Shown here piece by piece: positions 34,708 through 43,602 of a DNA stretch of 64,000 bases. The notes below the pieces were generated by a model. That model worked only from the letters and a program-made list of their open reading frames with translations. It had not been told where the DNA came from and ran no database searches. The translations under genes were made by a program, and so were the position numbers. The stretch lies in contig NZ_JACDTY010000014.1 in the NCBI RefSeq assembly GCF_013520985.1, positions 122,327-186,326 of the forward strand. The letters run 5' to 3'. The first letter of the stretch is position 1. The number at the start of each line of letters is the position of its first letter. Source of the stretch: Mesorhizobium neociceri. Its GTDB lineage: Bacteria > Pseudomonadota > Alphaproteobacteria > Rhizobiales > Rhizobiaceae.

Positions 34708-35166
34708 TCATATTCCCAGGTGCAGCTTCGGCTTCCAGAACGGGCGGAACAATTCGATCTTGGGACAGCGGTTCATCACCACTTTCAAGCCCGCTTCTTC
34801 CGCCAACCGGGCGGCAGCGTCATCGCGCACCCCGATCTGACCCCACAGAACCTTGGCATTGATTGCGATGGCCTCCTGTGCAACTTCCAACAGATCTTCG
34901 GAGCGGCGAAAAACCTCGACCATATCGACGGGCCGGTCGATGGCCGCTAGTGATGGGTACACCTTGAGCCCCCGAATCTCATCCAGACCGGAACTGGGGT
35001 TGACCGGGATCATGTCATAGCCGGTTTCGTGCAGGACCCTGAGAACGCCGTAGGAAAACTTGGTCTTGTCGGGGCTCGCCCCTACCATCGCGATGGTTTT
35101 GACCGATTTCAGAATGTCTTGCAGATAAGCCTCGGAATAGGGCTCATCATGATTCATATGGGTCAT
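34708..35166 (-). CDS. CoA-binding protein (YccU-like)
   Basis: 152-residue Rossmann-fold protein of the CoA-binding family (succinyl-CoA synthetase alpha-like N domain): TIAMVGASPDKTKFSYGVLRVL near the N-terminus, IPVNPSSGLDEIRG and VLWGQIGVRDDAAARLAEEAG. It starts at an ATG overlapping the ferredoxin stop (ATGA), making it the third gene of the methanethiol oxidase operon. The family's role is not established; the operon suggests a link with sulfur or acyl metabolism. Confidence 0.9.
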   Translation of the reverse strand: MTHMNHDEPYSEAYLQDILKSVKTIAMVGASPDKTKFSYGVLRVLHETGYDMIPVNPSSGLDEIRGLKVYPSLAAIDRPVDMVEVFRRSEDLLEVAQEAIAINAKVLWGQIGVRDDAAARLAEEAGLKVVMNRCPKIELFRPFWKPKLHLGI

Positions 35167-35534
35167 TTCTTTGCTTCCAACGGGGTCGCAATATCGGCTT
35201 TCAATTCATGAGCGGCCAGCGGGTCAAGGAAGGGGTTGCGATAGAGCTTGTCGTGGCTCTCAACGCCGACCTCCAGCGTGCAGTCGCTCATCGGGCGGGC
35301 GACGCAGAGGATTATGTAGCCATTGTTGATCTGGCGGTTGTTCAGCGCCCGCTGTGCCTTTTGATCGACCTTGCCGCTGATCATCTTGGCAGCACAGGTA
35401 ATGCAGCCGCCATATTTGCACCCATACGGCAGATCCACGCCCTGCTCGCGCAAGCTTTGCAAGAGGGGCTTGCGCCGGTCGACGTCAAAGGCCGCACCGC
35501 CTTGATTGGCGAGAGTGATGGTGAAGCTGGTCAT
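35163..35534 (-). CDS. 2Fe-2S ferredoxin
   Basis: 123-residue plant-type ferredoxin. Cluster ligands are in PYGCKYGGCITCAAK (three Cys) plus a fourth Cys in YIILCVARP. The spacing C-x4-C-x2-C is standard for electron carriers of oxygenases and similar enzymes. It overlaps both neighbours by four bases (ATGA), so it is translated with the methanethiol oxidase upstream and the CoA-binding protein downstream. It may carry electrons for a neighbouring oxidase. Confidence 0.93.
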   Translation of the reverse strand: MTSFTITLANQGGAAFDVDRRKPLLQSLREQGVDLPYGCKYGGCITCAAKMISGKVDQKAQRALNNRQINNGYIILCVARPMSDCTLEVGVESHDKLYRNPFLDPLAAHELKADIATPLEAKK

Positions 35535-36886
35535 ACCCAGATGTCACTCGTGCAATCACCGCCGGGATAACGGGTTTCGTGGCAGCGGCTTGGTCCATTT
35601 GGTTCCTTGCCAAAATCAACAACGAATAGCGGATCGATTTCCATGCCGCCGTTTTCCGTGTCGCAATTGACCATCAGCATGCATCCGCCATTGGTGCGGA
35701 TCTCCGGATAGAACTGATTGTCCCAGGTCGAGAACAGCGAGGTCGTCACATAGAGGCGCTTGCCGTCGAGGCTGAGCTGTATCATCTGCGGCCCGCCAGT
35801 CACTTTCACGCCATTGACCTCAGGCGCACGGCCGAGAAGTCCGCCCATCCACACTTGTCCGGTAAGCTTGGCGTCGTGAGGGTCCGAGATGTCGTATTGA
35901 CGAATGTCGCCATGCAACCAGTTGCACAGATAGAGGTATCTATCGTCCATGCTGAGCAGAATGACCGAGATCACGCCCGGTATTGGTATCGGCCATTCGG
36001 GATGCGGCTCATTGCCGACATCGACAATTTTTTCCCATTGCCAGTCACCCGCCGCGTCCTTCCACCAATGGATGATGTTTGCGGAAAGGGCCGCGCCAAC
36101 AAAGCCGTGACTGCTGTCGGGGTTATGATGGAATCGCACTTCCAGTGGGATCAAGCCATCTTCACCGAGATAGAATGTTTGCTTTGGCTCCTTCTTTTCA
36201 AAATCCCAGAAATGGATCTCCCGGCCATATTTCAGATGACCAACCTCTTCCAGGTCAAAGCCGGGCATGAAGGTATTGGGCGCGGCCCATTCCGAGCTGA
36301 CCATCACGTTGTGTCGCGGCTGGTACCAGAAATCATAACCAAACTTGATACTGCCCATGGAGTTTTCCCAGCGGCCGACAACCTCGAACTCCTTGCTGAG
36401 TTGCAAATAGCCGCCGGGGGCATTGCCCTGGGCGTCACCAAGCATGGAAACGATGATGTCCGAGCCGAGGCAATGCACCGTGTGTGGCGCCGACAGGTTG
36501 GTCCTGGCTTTGATTTCAGCGCCGTCTATCACCTTGAACAGTGTCGGGCTGCGCGGATCGGTACCGCAATCGACAATATGCAGATTTGACGAGCGCACAC
36601 CCGGCACGATCAGATATTTCCGCTCCATGCTCGCGTCGCCATGGCACGACGAACAGGCATTCCAGCCCGAGTGATGAAGCTCATCGCCAATGCCCGGCAT
36701 TTGCAAACGCGAAATCACCTGGCTGTAGGTCGAACTCTCCGGGTCGACATCGATGGTGCACAGATAGTCCGGCTTCTGAATGCCCGTGCCGGTGTAGATG
36801 GCAATCGTATAGAGCAGCTTTTCGCGAGGTGCCGTCATCGCCTCGGCTGGAGAAGCATAGCCCGGTCCACAGCAATGATTGGTCAT
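35531..36886 (-). CDS. mtoX: SBP56-family methanethiol oxidase
   Basis: 451-residue member of the selenium-binding protein 56 family, whose bacterial members oxidise methanethiol to formaldehyde, hydrogen sulfide and hydrogen peroxide with copper. Family landmarks are ELHHSGWNACSSCHGDA (the conserved Cys region), APHTVHCLGSDI, FHHNPDSSHGFVGAAL, and the C-terminal CHETRYPGGDCTSDIW. Length is typical. GGGAAG precedes the ATG at 36886. It heads a three-gene operon with ferredoxin and CoA-binding genes. No SCO1-like copper chaperone gene, often linked to it elsewhere, is adjacent. Confidence 0.9.
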   Translation of the reverse strand: MTNHCCGPGYASPAEAMTAPREKLLYTIAIYTGTGIQKPDYLCTIDVDPESSTYSQVISRLQMPGIGDELHHSGWNACSSCHGDASMERKYLIVPGVRSSNLHIVDCGTDPRSPTLFKVIDGAEIKARTNLSAPHTVHCLGSDIIVSMLGDAQGNAPGGYLQLSKEFEVVGRWENSMGSIKFGYDFWYQPRHNVMVSSEWAAPNTFMPGFDLEEVGHLKYGREIHFWDFEKKEPKQTFYLGEDGLIPLEVRFHHNPDSSHGFVGAALSANIIHWWKDAAGDWQWEKIVDVGNEPHPEWPIPIPGVISVILLSMDDRYLYLCNWLHGDIRQYDISDPHDAKLTGQVWMGGLLGRAPEVNGVKVTGGPQMIQLSLDGKRLYVTTSLFSTWDNQFYPEIRTNGGCMLMVNCDTENGGMEIDPLFVVDFGKEPNGPSRCHETRYPGGDCTSDIWV

Positions 36887-37025
36887 GGGTACTTCCCTTT
36901 GAACAGATCACTGGCCAGCCCCAACGGGGTCGAGCTGGAATGTTAGTGCATGCTTGGCATTGGCGCTATGGCCGGGGTGGCTTGTGAAGTGCGCACGTGA
37001 CATACAACTTGGCGACAGAGCCCCC

Positions 37026-37096
37026 GATGGGGAAGTGAGGGGCGGAGAGAGTCCGCCACGGAGGTTGATACGCAAGGCCCCGGAAGGGGCCTTGTT
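37026..37096 (+). repeat. Second copy of the sugar-operon terminator module
   Basis: This segment repeats 25354-25424: GATGGGGAAGTGAGGGGCGG, then GAGGTTGAT, then the stem CAAGGCCCC/GGGGCCTTG (37073-37081 with 37086-37094) with a GGAA loop. Here no binding-protein gene precedes it. It sits in the 312-base gap upstream of the methanethiol oxidase operon. Confidence 0.7.
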
Positions 37097-37198
37097 GTGT
37101 TTGCGGTACAGGCGCTGTGCACTGACGGTCTCATCGGTATCGGCGCAGCCGCGAATCTGTGTTAAGCCGCCGCCCCAACCAACCAAAGGACGACAGAT

Positions 37199-37412
37199 GT
37201 GAGCGAACCGACCCAGGCGACCGGAAGTATCTATGCCTCGCTCCGTGCGGACATCGACACCCATGTCGCGACGCTTAAGGCGGCGCTGGCACGAGAAGGG
37301 ATAAAACAGGCGGTGTTCGATCCGACCAAGTTGGCGCAGAACAACCGCTCGGCCGCAAATTGATGCAGGCTTATTTCGGCAGCGCGGCGTGAGCGTAAGG
37401 TTTTCGGACTAG
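37199..37412 (+). pseudogene. Frameshifted copy of the small gene at 56868
   Basis: From the shared upstream block (37135-37198) through the stop, the DNA closely follows 56805-57098. The reading frame starts at the same GTG and matches through AREGIKQAVFDPTKLAQNN, then a one-base deletion changes frame and stops at 37363; a second one-base deletion lies in the T run near 37375. A nine-base block near the start is also missing. It is therefore a decayed duplicate. Confidence 0.8.
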
Positions 37413-37475
37413 CAGGGCCGCGCGCCGTCTCGAATTCTCAGTCAGTGCATATTTGAACGGGAGGTGAGTCCGCAA

Positions 37476-38177
37476 ATGCCCAAGATGCCTCTACCTGGCC
37501 AGCGCACAGGCTTTCCGCCAATAAACGCTGCTCCACGATCGATACTGGTTGACCGATTCGGCGAACATTGTCGGATTCGCACGCTACGACAAGGCGAGGT
37601 GAATGAACGGTTCACACGCTGGCTTGGCGATCCAGCCGTCGCCGCCGGGTTAAATATGCCCGGCACGACAATGGGCCTGGATTCGTTTCGCTCCTACGTC
37701 GGCAGCTTTGACAACATACGGCGTAACTTGCTGGCGATTCGCATGCTCAACGACGAGCCGATCGGCTTGATCATGGCGGAGATCGACCAGAGGCACCGTA
37801 TCGGATCATTGCACCTCATCGTCGGGGACACCGCCCATCGACGGCTCCAAATTTCGTTCGAAGCAGTCACGCTCCTGATCTGGCACATGTTTGTCGAACG
37901 TGGGATGCAAAAGTTGATGTTTGAGCCACTGTCCCGCAATCAAGCGGCGGTTACCGCATGCCGACTTGGAATGTTGAGGCAAGAGGGTGAACTGCGGTCC
38001 CACCGTCTCGATGCCGGGACAGGCCAAAGGCTCGACCAGCTGATCTTCGCGCTCACGATCGATGAGTTCAAGAGCCGGGTGCGCGCTGTGGCCAGGCTTC
38101 CCAAATTCGAAGGACCCGGACTGACCAGGGATTTCGTCCGCGAAACCGCGAGATCTTTTGGTCGTAAGCAGAGCTAG
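37476..38177 (+). CDS. GNAT-family acetyltransferase
   Basis: About 233 residues. The middle resembles a GNAT fold of the RimJ/RimL type: RIRTLRQGEVNERFTRWLGDP at the front, IGLIMAEIDQRHRIGSLHLIVGD in the core strands, and VERGMQKLMFEPLSRNQAAV, where an Asn follows the usual N-x-A pattern. The ATG at 37476 is 11 bases after GGAGG; a GTG at 37464 sits on the ribosome site itself and is less likely. Its stop overlaps the stop of the convergent outer-membrane protein gene. Substrate unknown. Confidence 0.75.
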   Translation: MPKMPLPGQRTGFPPINAAPRSILVDRFGEHCRIRTLRQGEVNERFTRWLGDPAVAAGLNMPGTTMGLDSFRSYVGSFDNIRRNLLAIRMLNDEPIGLIMAEIDQRHRIGSLHLIVGDTAHRRLQISFEAVTLLIWHMFVERGMQKLMFEPLSRNQAAVTACRLGMLRQEGELRSHRLDAGTGQRLDQLIFALTIDEFKSRVRAVARLPKFEGPGLTRDFVRETARSFGRKQS

Positions 38178-38809
38178 AATCGGTAGGAAATCCCAAGATT
38201 CAGGGTCCCGAGCCGTGGTTTGAAATCAACCGAGTTCGCTACCTCGACCTTGTCAAACAGATATTCGATGTATTCCGTTTTGAAAGACCACTTTGGAGCG
38301 AAGGCGTATTCAAAACCCGCGCCAAATGCGCCGCCGACACGTGTCTTGTTTGAGCTGTCCGCGCCGCCTAAAAAGAAATCAAATGACGTCTTGACGCGCG
38401 TGACCGCAACACCCGCGGTCCCGTATAACAACAACTGGTCCGAAGCCAGAAATCCTGCGCGTGCTCTGGCCGAGGCAACCCAATCGAGATCATAAGAATA
38501 CGAATTTGTCTTGCCGCCAAATATCGGATCTTCGCCCGTCTTTTCGTGAAACCCGAGGAAGTCAAAACTCGCCACACCGCCGTAGACAAACTGGCCGGAC
38601 TGCCAATCGTGACCGACGAAAACGCCGCCGACAAACGCAGTGTCGTTGAAGTCCGAACCGCTGACGACGCCACCACCGCTGAAGCCTGGGTGCGAAAATC
38701 CGGCACCGATCTCCGCACCGGCATAGTAGCCGGTCCAATTGCCATCTTGCGCCTTGGCTGGCGCGACGATGGCCACGAGCGCAACGGATGCATAGAAAAT
38801 CTTGAACAT
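38174..38809 (-). CDS. Outer-membrane beta-barrel protein, Omp25/Omp31-like
   Basis: 211 residues with a Sec signal (about 1-20, ending PAKAQ). The mature sequence starts NWTGYYAGAEIGAGF, the standard opening of the rhizobial/Brucella Omp25-Omp31 porin-like family, and ends in an aromatic barrel signature (LNLGISYRF). Alternating hydrophobic strands and the late EYAFAPKWSFKTEYIEY support an eight-stranded barrel. It overlaps the convergent GNAT gene's stop by four bases. Confidence 0.92.
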   Translation of the reverse strand: MFKIFYASVALVAIVAPAKAQDGNWTGYYAGAEIGAGFSHPGFSGGGVVSGSDFNDTAFVGGVFVGHDWQSGQFVYGGVASFDFLGFHEKTGEDPIFGGKTNSYSYDLDWVASARARAGFLASDQLLLYGTAGVAVTRVKTSFDFFLGGADSSNKTRVGGAFGAGFEYAFAPKWSFKTEYIEYLFDKVEVANSVDFKPRLGTLNLGISYRF

Positions 38810-39101
38810 GAATCACCCCAACCGGGTCCTACCTTACACGCAGGGCATTAAAATACTGTAGCAATCCCGTCACAGTTGTTCCAACAGTTACTCCTGAGCC
38901 GGTCGTTGCTTTTATCAGCCTGGCAAGGTTTCACGCACGCTTCGACCTGCTACCGACATTTGAACGCCGGATCGTGGACGGATGCTTGGCGCCCTATCTC
39001 GGACGTTGAAATCACCGGCGCCGATTCCCAAAAGCTGACACCGTCATCCAGCGCATCCACAATCAAATCGCCTCGCATGGTACGAACCGCGCCCAGAGGG
39101 A

Positions 39102-39848
39102 TTGCCAGGCTGTCGAGGAAGGCGGCCGCCTCGCCTCTCCGAGGAACTGACACCATCGATCCGCGTCCTCGTCGGCAAGGTCGCAAAGATCGGCCTCGTG
39201 CTGGTGGCCGGCGCCGTGGCGCTTTCCGCCGTCGGTCTCGACCTGACGGCGCTGACGGTGTTTTCCGGCGCCGTTGGCGTCGGTCTCGCTTTCGGGCTGC
39301 AGAAGGTTGTTTCGAATTTCGTCTCCGGTGTGATCATCCTGCTCGACAAGTCGATCAAGCCGGGCGACACGATTTCGCTCGAAGGCACCTTCGGCTGGAT
39401 CCGCGAATTGCGGGGGCGCTTCGTCTCAGTGGTGACGCGCGACGGTCGCGAATTTCTGATCCCCAACGAGGACTTCATCACCCAGAGGGTCATCAACTGG
39501 TCGTTCAGCGACAACCTCGTGCGCCTCGACGTGAACTTCGGCGTCTCCTACGACGCCGATCCGCACAAGGTCAGCGAACTGGCGATAGAGGCCGCGATCA
39601 GCGTCGGCCGGGTTGAGGCTGACCGGCGGCCTGTCTGCTGGCTGACGGACTTCGGCGACTCCTCGCTGAACTTCGTCCTGCGCTTCTGGATCCGCGACCC
39701 ACAGCAAGGCCTGACCAACGTGCGCGGCAAGGTGCTGCTGGCGCTGTGGGACACGTTCAAGGCAAACGGCATAAGCATCCCCTATCCGCATCGCGAGGTC
39801 ATCATGAAAGAGGCTGGGCCGGTCAGACGAGGGCACGACGACCAGTGA
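39102..39848 (+). pseudogene. N-terminally truncated MscS-type channel
   Basis: The reading frame encodes the last two membrane segments and the cytoplasmic beta domain of a mechanosensitive channel: VLVGKVAKIGLVLVAGAVAL, the pore helix region VGVGLAFGLQKVVSNFVSGVIILLDKSIKPGD, and IPNEDFITQRVINWSFSD. Homologs have a longer N-terminal membrane region. Here homology begins abruptly near SEELTPSIRV (about 39137), and the only in-frame start is a TTG without a ribosome site. Sequence just upstream looks like part of another gene on the minus strand. Probably non-functional, though a short channel is not excluded. Confidence 0.65.
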
Positions 39849-40128
39849 TCTTCTCGATGTTGATGCGGAAGAAGAGGTGAGGCGGACTGGCCACCTTGTC
39901 CTCTCGCTACCAGGTGCCCACCAGTTTGCAAGCCTTCTGACCTAGACTCCGGCTAATCCAGGCCTCCAACTTGTCTCGCGGGATTCTTAGATATTTCAAT
40001 TTGCAGCCTTCAGAGATGTACGCAGATGAAATCCGTATGGACGAGGCGACCCTCGCGAACATCAACAAAGTGCCGCATACCCGATTGTAACCTTGGCCTC
40101 AAATGCCGGCTTGGCTAGAGTTCGTAGC

Positions 40129-40512
40129 ATGCTGAACGCCATTCACCACGTCGCGCTCATCTGCACCGACTACGACCGGTCGCGACGGTTCTACGTCGAA
40201 CTCCTCGGCCTCGAACTGATCCGGGAGGTCTATCGGGAAGAACGGCAGTCATGGAAGGCGGATCTGCGGATCGGGTCCGTCCAGCTGGAATTGTTCTCCT
40301 TCCCCGCACCAGTGATGCGGCCGTCCCATCCAGAGGCGACAGGCCTGAGACATCTGGCATTTGCCGTGGCGAATCTTGATCCCGTGATTGTGCGCCTGGA
40401 AGCCGCCGGCGTTGCCGTTGAGCCAATCCGCATCGACCCATATACAGACCAACGGTTTACCTTTTTCAGAGACCCAGATGGATTGCCGCTGGAACTCTAC
40501 GAAGCCCCATAA
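40129..40512 (+). CDS. VOC-family metalloenzyme, GloA2/YaeR-like
   Basis: 127-residue vicinal-oxygen-chelate protein. It begins LNAIHHVALICTDYDRSRRFYVELLGLELIREVYREER and has VQLELFSFPAPVMRPSHPEATGLRHLAFAV, with candidate metal ligands His (IHHVAL), Glu (LELFSF) and His (LRHLAF). The end FRDPDGLPLELYEAP is typical. This is the glyoxalase-like YaeR/SMU1112c group. The ATG at 40129 fits the family N-terminus. Confidence 0.9.
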   Translation: MLNAIHHVALICTDYDRSRRFYVELLGLELIREVYREERQSWKADLRIGSVQLELFSFPAPVMRPSHPEATGLRHLAFAVANLDPVIVRLEAAGVAVEPIRIDPYTDQRFTFFRDPDGLPLELYEAP

Positions 40513-40710
40513 GGAACAGTTAGCTTTCGCGACCATGTCATCGGATGTGGGAACGCCACTGCCAGGGATTTAGCGAGCCGCCGCCTGCCTACGTTGCGTT
40601 CAGCTCTGCAAGTAAGCATTCCGTGCCTGGGAGCCGCACGTCAACGCTAGACAACTACAGTCTGGTCCGCTTTGGCGCACTCCCCTCGGCACGCCAGAAC
40701 GCTGGCCGGT

Positions 40711-41550
40711 TCACGGCGTGGTTGTAAACCCGCACTGCTTCTGTTCCATCTCGATCTGCTTGGTGATGCGGATGGCGTTCTGGGCGTAGGCTTCCGTCAC
40801 CGAGCCGCTGTTCACGGTCTTGTCCTTTAGCGGGCTCACGGCCGCGCAGAGGTGGAAGACATGCTCCGTGTCGGACTTCGCGGCGCCGTTTTCAGGCGCG
40901 ATCCAGTACACGACATCCTGGCCGGCGGGGTGTGCCGCGTCCTTCGTTGCGTCAGCCACCGTGGTGGAGTCGGTGGCGATCGCCTGCGCCTGGGCGGCGA
41001 CTTCGGGCGAACAGGCTGTGGTCGGCTGCCCCGCCTTGATCTGGGTCGCGCACGCGTTCATGTCCTGCGTGTACTGCTCGACCGATGGGGGCTGGTAGCT
41101 GACCCCGATCAGCGTCGCAACCACGGCCAGCACGGCGCCGATGCCGCCGGCAACTTTCTTGCTCTTCGGGTCCATGTTCTTGTCGTTGAGGATCAGCAGA
41201 ACCAGCGGCAGGAAGGCAATCAGCGTGATGATCGCGCCGAGCTGGTTCTGGACGAAGAACCTGAATGTGTCGGATGCGCGAGCCGGGTCCTTCCTGTTGG
41301 CCGCCTTCCAAAGCAGGCTGCCGGCGATGGCAAATATCGCGATGCCGACCAGAATGCCGATCAGCAGCGGCAGGTTTCCGTGGTCGAACTTGTGCTTGTA
41401 GAGCAAGACAATCCCGGCGATCTCGCCGCCAATGGCAATGATCCACGAGAGCGCTGCAAAAAGGCGCAGCCGCGTGGCGCCGGCCTTCTGGCCCTGCGAT
41501 GCTTGCCAATCCTTGGTAACGTCTGCGGCCGGCTTGTTGTCGTCAGTCAT
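40711..41550 (-). CDS. Four-helix membrane protein of unknown function
   Basis: 279 residues from the ATG at 41550 (a GTG at 41574 would add eight residues). Four hydrophobic segments lie in the first 145 residues (LRLFAALSWIIAIGGEIAGIV; LPLLIGILVGIAIFAIAG; GAIITLIAFLPLVLLIL; VAGGIGAVLAVVATLIG). The rest is a soluble domain with Cys pairs (NACATQ, TTACSPE, HLCAAVSP, KQCGF). The final 44 residues occur again, almost identical, in the fragment at 31180. No known family is recognised. Confidence 0.75.
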   Translation of the reverse strand: MTDDNKPAADVTKDWQASQGQKAGATRLRLFAALSWIIAIGGEIAGIVLLYKHKFDHGNLPLLIGILVGIAIFAIAGSLLWKAANRKDPARASDTFRFFVQNQLGAIITLIAFLPLVLLILNDKNMDPKSKKVAGGIGAVLAVVATLIGVSYQPPSVEQYTQDMNACATQIKAGQPTTACSPEVAAQAQAIATDSTTVADATKDAAHPAGQDVVYWIAPENGAAKSDTEHVFHLCAAVSPLKDKTVNSGSVTEAYAQNAIRITKQIEMEQKQCGFTTTP

Positions 41551-41779
41551 GACCAGGTCCCCCGATGTCGACACTTTTGCAGGGCGGCGTCAAAGGCGCC
41601 CGGCGCAGCGTCATTGAACGAACGTCGCCTGCCTCAGCGCGAAAGCGCCACGGCAGACCATATCCCCATCCATATTGCGCATGAGTGGATTCGTCCATAC
41701 CCAAGGGGCCGATGCGGTGGTGGGACCGTTCTGCGCAATCGATGGGCATCAGTTCATTCGGCAGCCGGGCGACGGCCCT

Positions 41780-42592
41780 TCACCCCGGAAAGATCGTAAA
41801 CCCGCCATCGACGCGGAGGACCTGGCCGTTGATGAAGCGCGCGCGGGGGCCGGCGAGAAAGGCCACCGCCTCGGCGATCTCTTCCGGCTCGGCATAGCGG
41901 TTCAGCGATCTCCTGCTCGAATCCATGCGCTCCGGATCGACCACGCGGGTCGCCTGGAAGCGGGCCGTCTTGGTGGCGCCGGGGCTGACCGCATTGATGC
42001 GCACGCCGTCGTCGATCAGTTCCTTGGCGAGGCAGCGCGTGTAATGCACGACCGCGGCCTTCAACGTGGAGTAGACGACCTCGGGCGAGCAGCCGAGATG
42101 TGCGGCCGCCGACGCGATGTTGACGACGGAGCCGCCGCCGCGCTGCTTCATGGGCGGCACGAAGGCCTGGCAGACCAGCATCGTGCCGATCAGATTGTTC
42201 TCGGTGAGCACGCGGATGTCGTCCAGTTCGATGTCCAGCGCGTTGTTCGGGTTCGGCTTGCCGCCCTTGGCGCCGATGTCGCCGCCGGCACAATTGACCA
42301 GCACATGCACGTCGCCGAGATCGGCCTCGATCTTGCGCTTCATCTCGGCCACCGCCTTCTGGTCGCCGATGTTGCCGGTCACCGACGTGACCTTCGTCCC
42401 ATGCCGCTTCAGGCGCTCGACCACTTCGCCGAGATTGGCGAACTCGCCATATTTGGCCGGCGCTGTTTCATCCATGTCGTGGATCGCGACATTGGCGCCG
42501 AGTTCCGCCAGGCGCTCGGCCATGACGCGGCCGAGGCCACGGCCGGAGCCGGTGACGAAGGCGGTCAATCCATCGAGTTCACGTATCGTCAT
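41780..42592 (-). CDS. Short-chain dehydrogenase/reductase
   Basis: 270-residue SDR. The NAD(P) motif is TGSGRGLGR (TGxxxGxG), NCAGG stands for the NAG motif, and the catalytic Tyr and Lys are in VYSTLKAAV. The C-terminus (FINGQVLRVDGGFTIFPG) is typical. It is the last gene of the leftward carbohydrate cluster; its ATG overlaps the isomerase stop by one base (TGATG). Probably oxidises a polyol or sugar-derived hydroxyl. Confidence 0.93.
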   Translation of the reverse strand: MTIRELDGLTAFVTGSGRGLGRVMAERLAELGANVAIHDMDETAPAKYGEFANLGEVVERLKRHGTKVTSVTGNIGDQKAVAEMKRKIEADLGDVHVLVNCAGGDIGAKGGKPNPNNALDIELDDIRVLTENNLIGTMLVCQAFVPPMKQRGGGSVVNIASAAAHLGCSPEVVYSTLKAAVVHYTRCLAKELIDDGVRINAVSPGATKTARFQATRVVDPERMDSSRRSLNRYAEPEEIAEAVAFLAGPRARFINGQVLRVDGGFTIFPG

Positions 42593-43602
42593 CAGATCTT
42601 CTCCGCTAAACCAAGGTTGCGCATGTTGGCGGCGCTGCGCCGGATCATGTCGAGCTCATAGGAAACCAGTGAAACGTCGTCTTCGCGCTCCCAGGGGGTG
42701 CGGTAGTCGGCATCGTCGGGCAGCCGGTTGCGCTGCGCCGCCGCCAGGCAGGCTGCAAATTCGCGTGCCGTCTTCTCGGGATAGCCGTGCCACCAGTCGT
42801 CGCGAAGAAACCGGACATGCCGCGCCTCCAATGCGCCCGGTTCGAGAACGGCGGTGATGCGATCGTGGTGTTGGTCGAGAATTGCAAACAGCTCGGCAAA
42901 CGGCACCGCACCATCGCCGATGGCACAACGGACCAGCCGGTAGCCCTCGCTCGTGAACTGCACGCGGTAATCCTTGAGGTGGACATGGCGGACGTAAGGT
43001 GCGATCCGCCGCGTAAAATCGAGCGGCGCTTCGCCGACCGGGAATGTGTTGCCGGTGTCGAAGGTGACGCCGACGCCTTCGCCGCCAAGGTCACAGAAAT
43101 CGACGATTTCCCCGCTGGTGAAATCCTGGTGGTTTTCGATGGCAACGACATAGCCCTCGGCGATCGCGCGGGCACCCCACTCTCTCAATCGCTCTCGAAT
43201 GATGCCGGCGTACTCGCTCCATTTTTCGCCGGCGGCGTTGCGGTCGCCACAGAGAACCGGCGTCAGCGCCGTCCGGATGATCTTGGCCTCGAGCAGGCGT
43301 GCGGCCCGAAATGCATCGTCAAGCGGTTCACCCACGAGAAGGCCGCCGCTGACGATCGGTGTGATGCCAAGGCCGGCGAGCCGTTCGCGCAGCGCGATCA
43401 CCGCTTCGTCGGAAAGTTCCGTCAGCCATGGCACCCAGATCTCCAGCACCTGTGCGCCGAGTTCGGTCGCCAGCGCGATGAACCCTTCCAGCCCCGCAGG
43501 CTGGGGATTGGCGCGTGGCGTGCCGCGGCCCTGGAGGCCGAGATGATAGGTCAGGCCGTAGGGGTTCAGGCCGACCTCGAGCATGAAGCGATCCTTTGTC
43601 AT
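42592..43602 (-). CDS. Sugar isomerase/epimerase-like TIM-barrel protein
   Basis: 336 residues of the xylose-isomerase-like/AP-endonuclease 2 superfamily. Metal and substrate motifs are visible: VAIENHQD (Glu), VTFDTGN (Asp), HVHLKDYR (His) and AVLEPGA (Glu). The C-terminal 50 residues are an added helical tail. It overlaps the genes on both sides (ATGA and TGATG), so it acts in the same pathway as the two SDRs, probably interconverting or dehydrating a sugar acid or polyol intermediate. Confidence 0.88.
   Translation of the reverse strand: MTKDRFMLEVGLNPYGLTYHLGLQGRGTPRANPQPAGLEGFIALATELGAQVLEIWVPWLTELSDEAVIALRERLAGLGITPIVSGGLLVGEPLDDAFRAARLLEAKIIRTALTPVLCGDRNAAGEKWSEYAGIIRERLREWGARAIAEGYVVAIENHQDFTSGEIVDFCDLGGEGVGVTFDTGNTFPVGEAPLDFTRRIAPYVRHVHLKDYRVQFTSEGYRLVRCAIGDGAVPFAELFAILDQHHDRITAVLEPGALEARHVRFLRDDWWHGYPEKTAREFAACLAAAQRNRLPDDADYRTPWEREDDVSLVSYELDMIRRSAANMRNLGLAEKI

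Noticed and set aside
34481..34711. 76-codon minus-strand frame in the gap before the ankyrin-cytochrome gene
   Set aside because: No motif, no ribosome site, and it overlaps the end of the CoA-binding gene.
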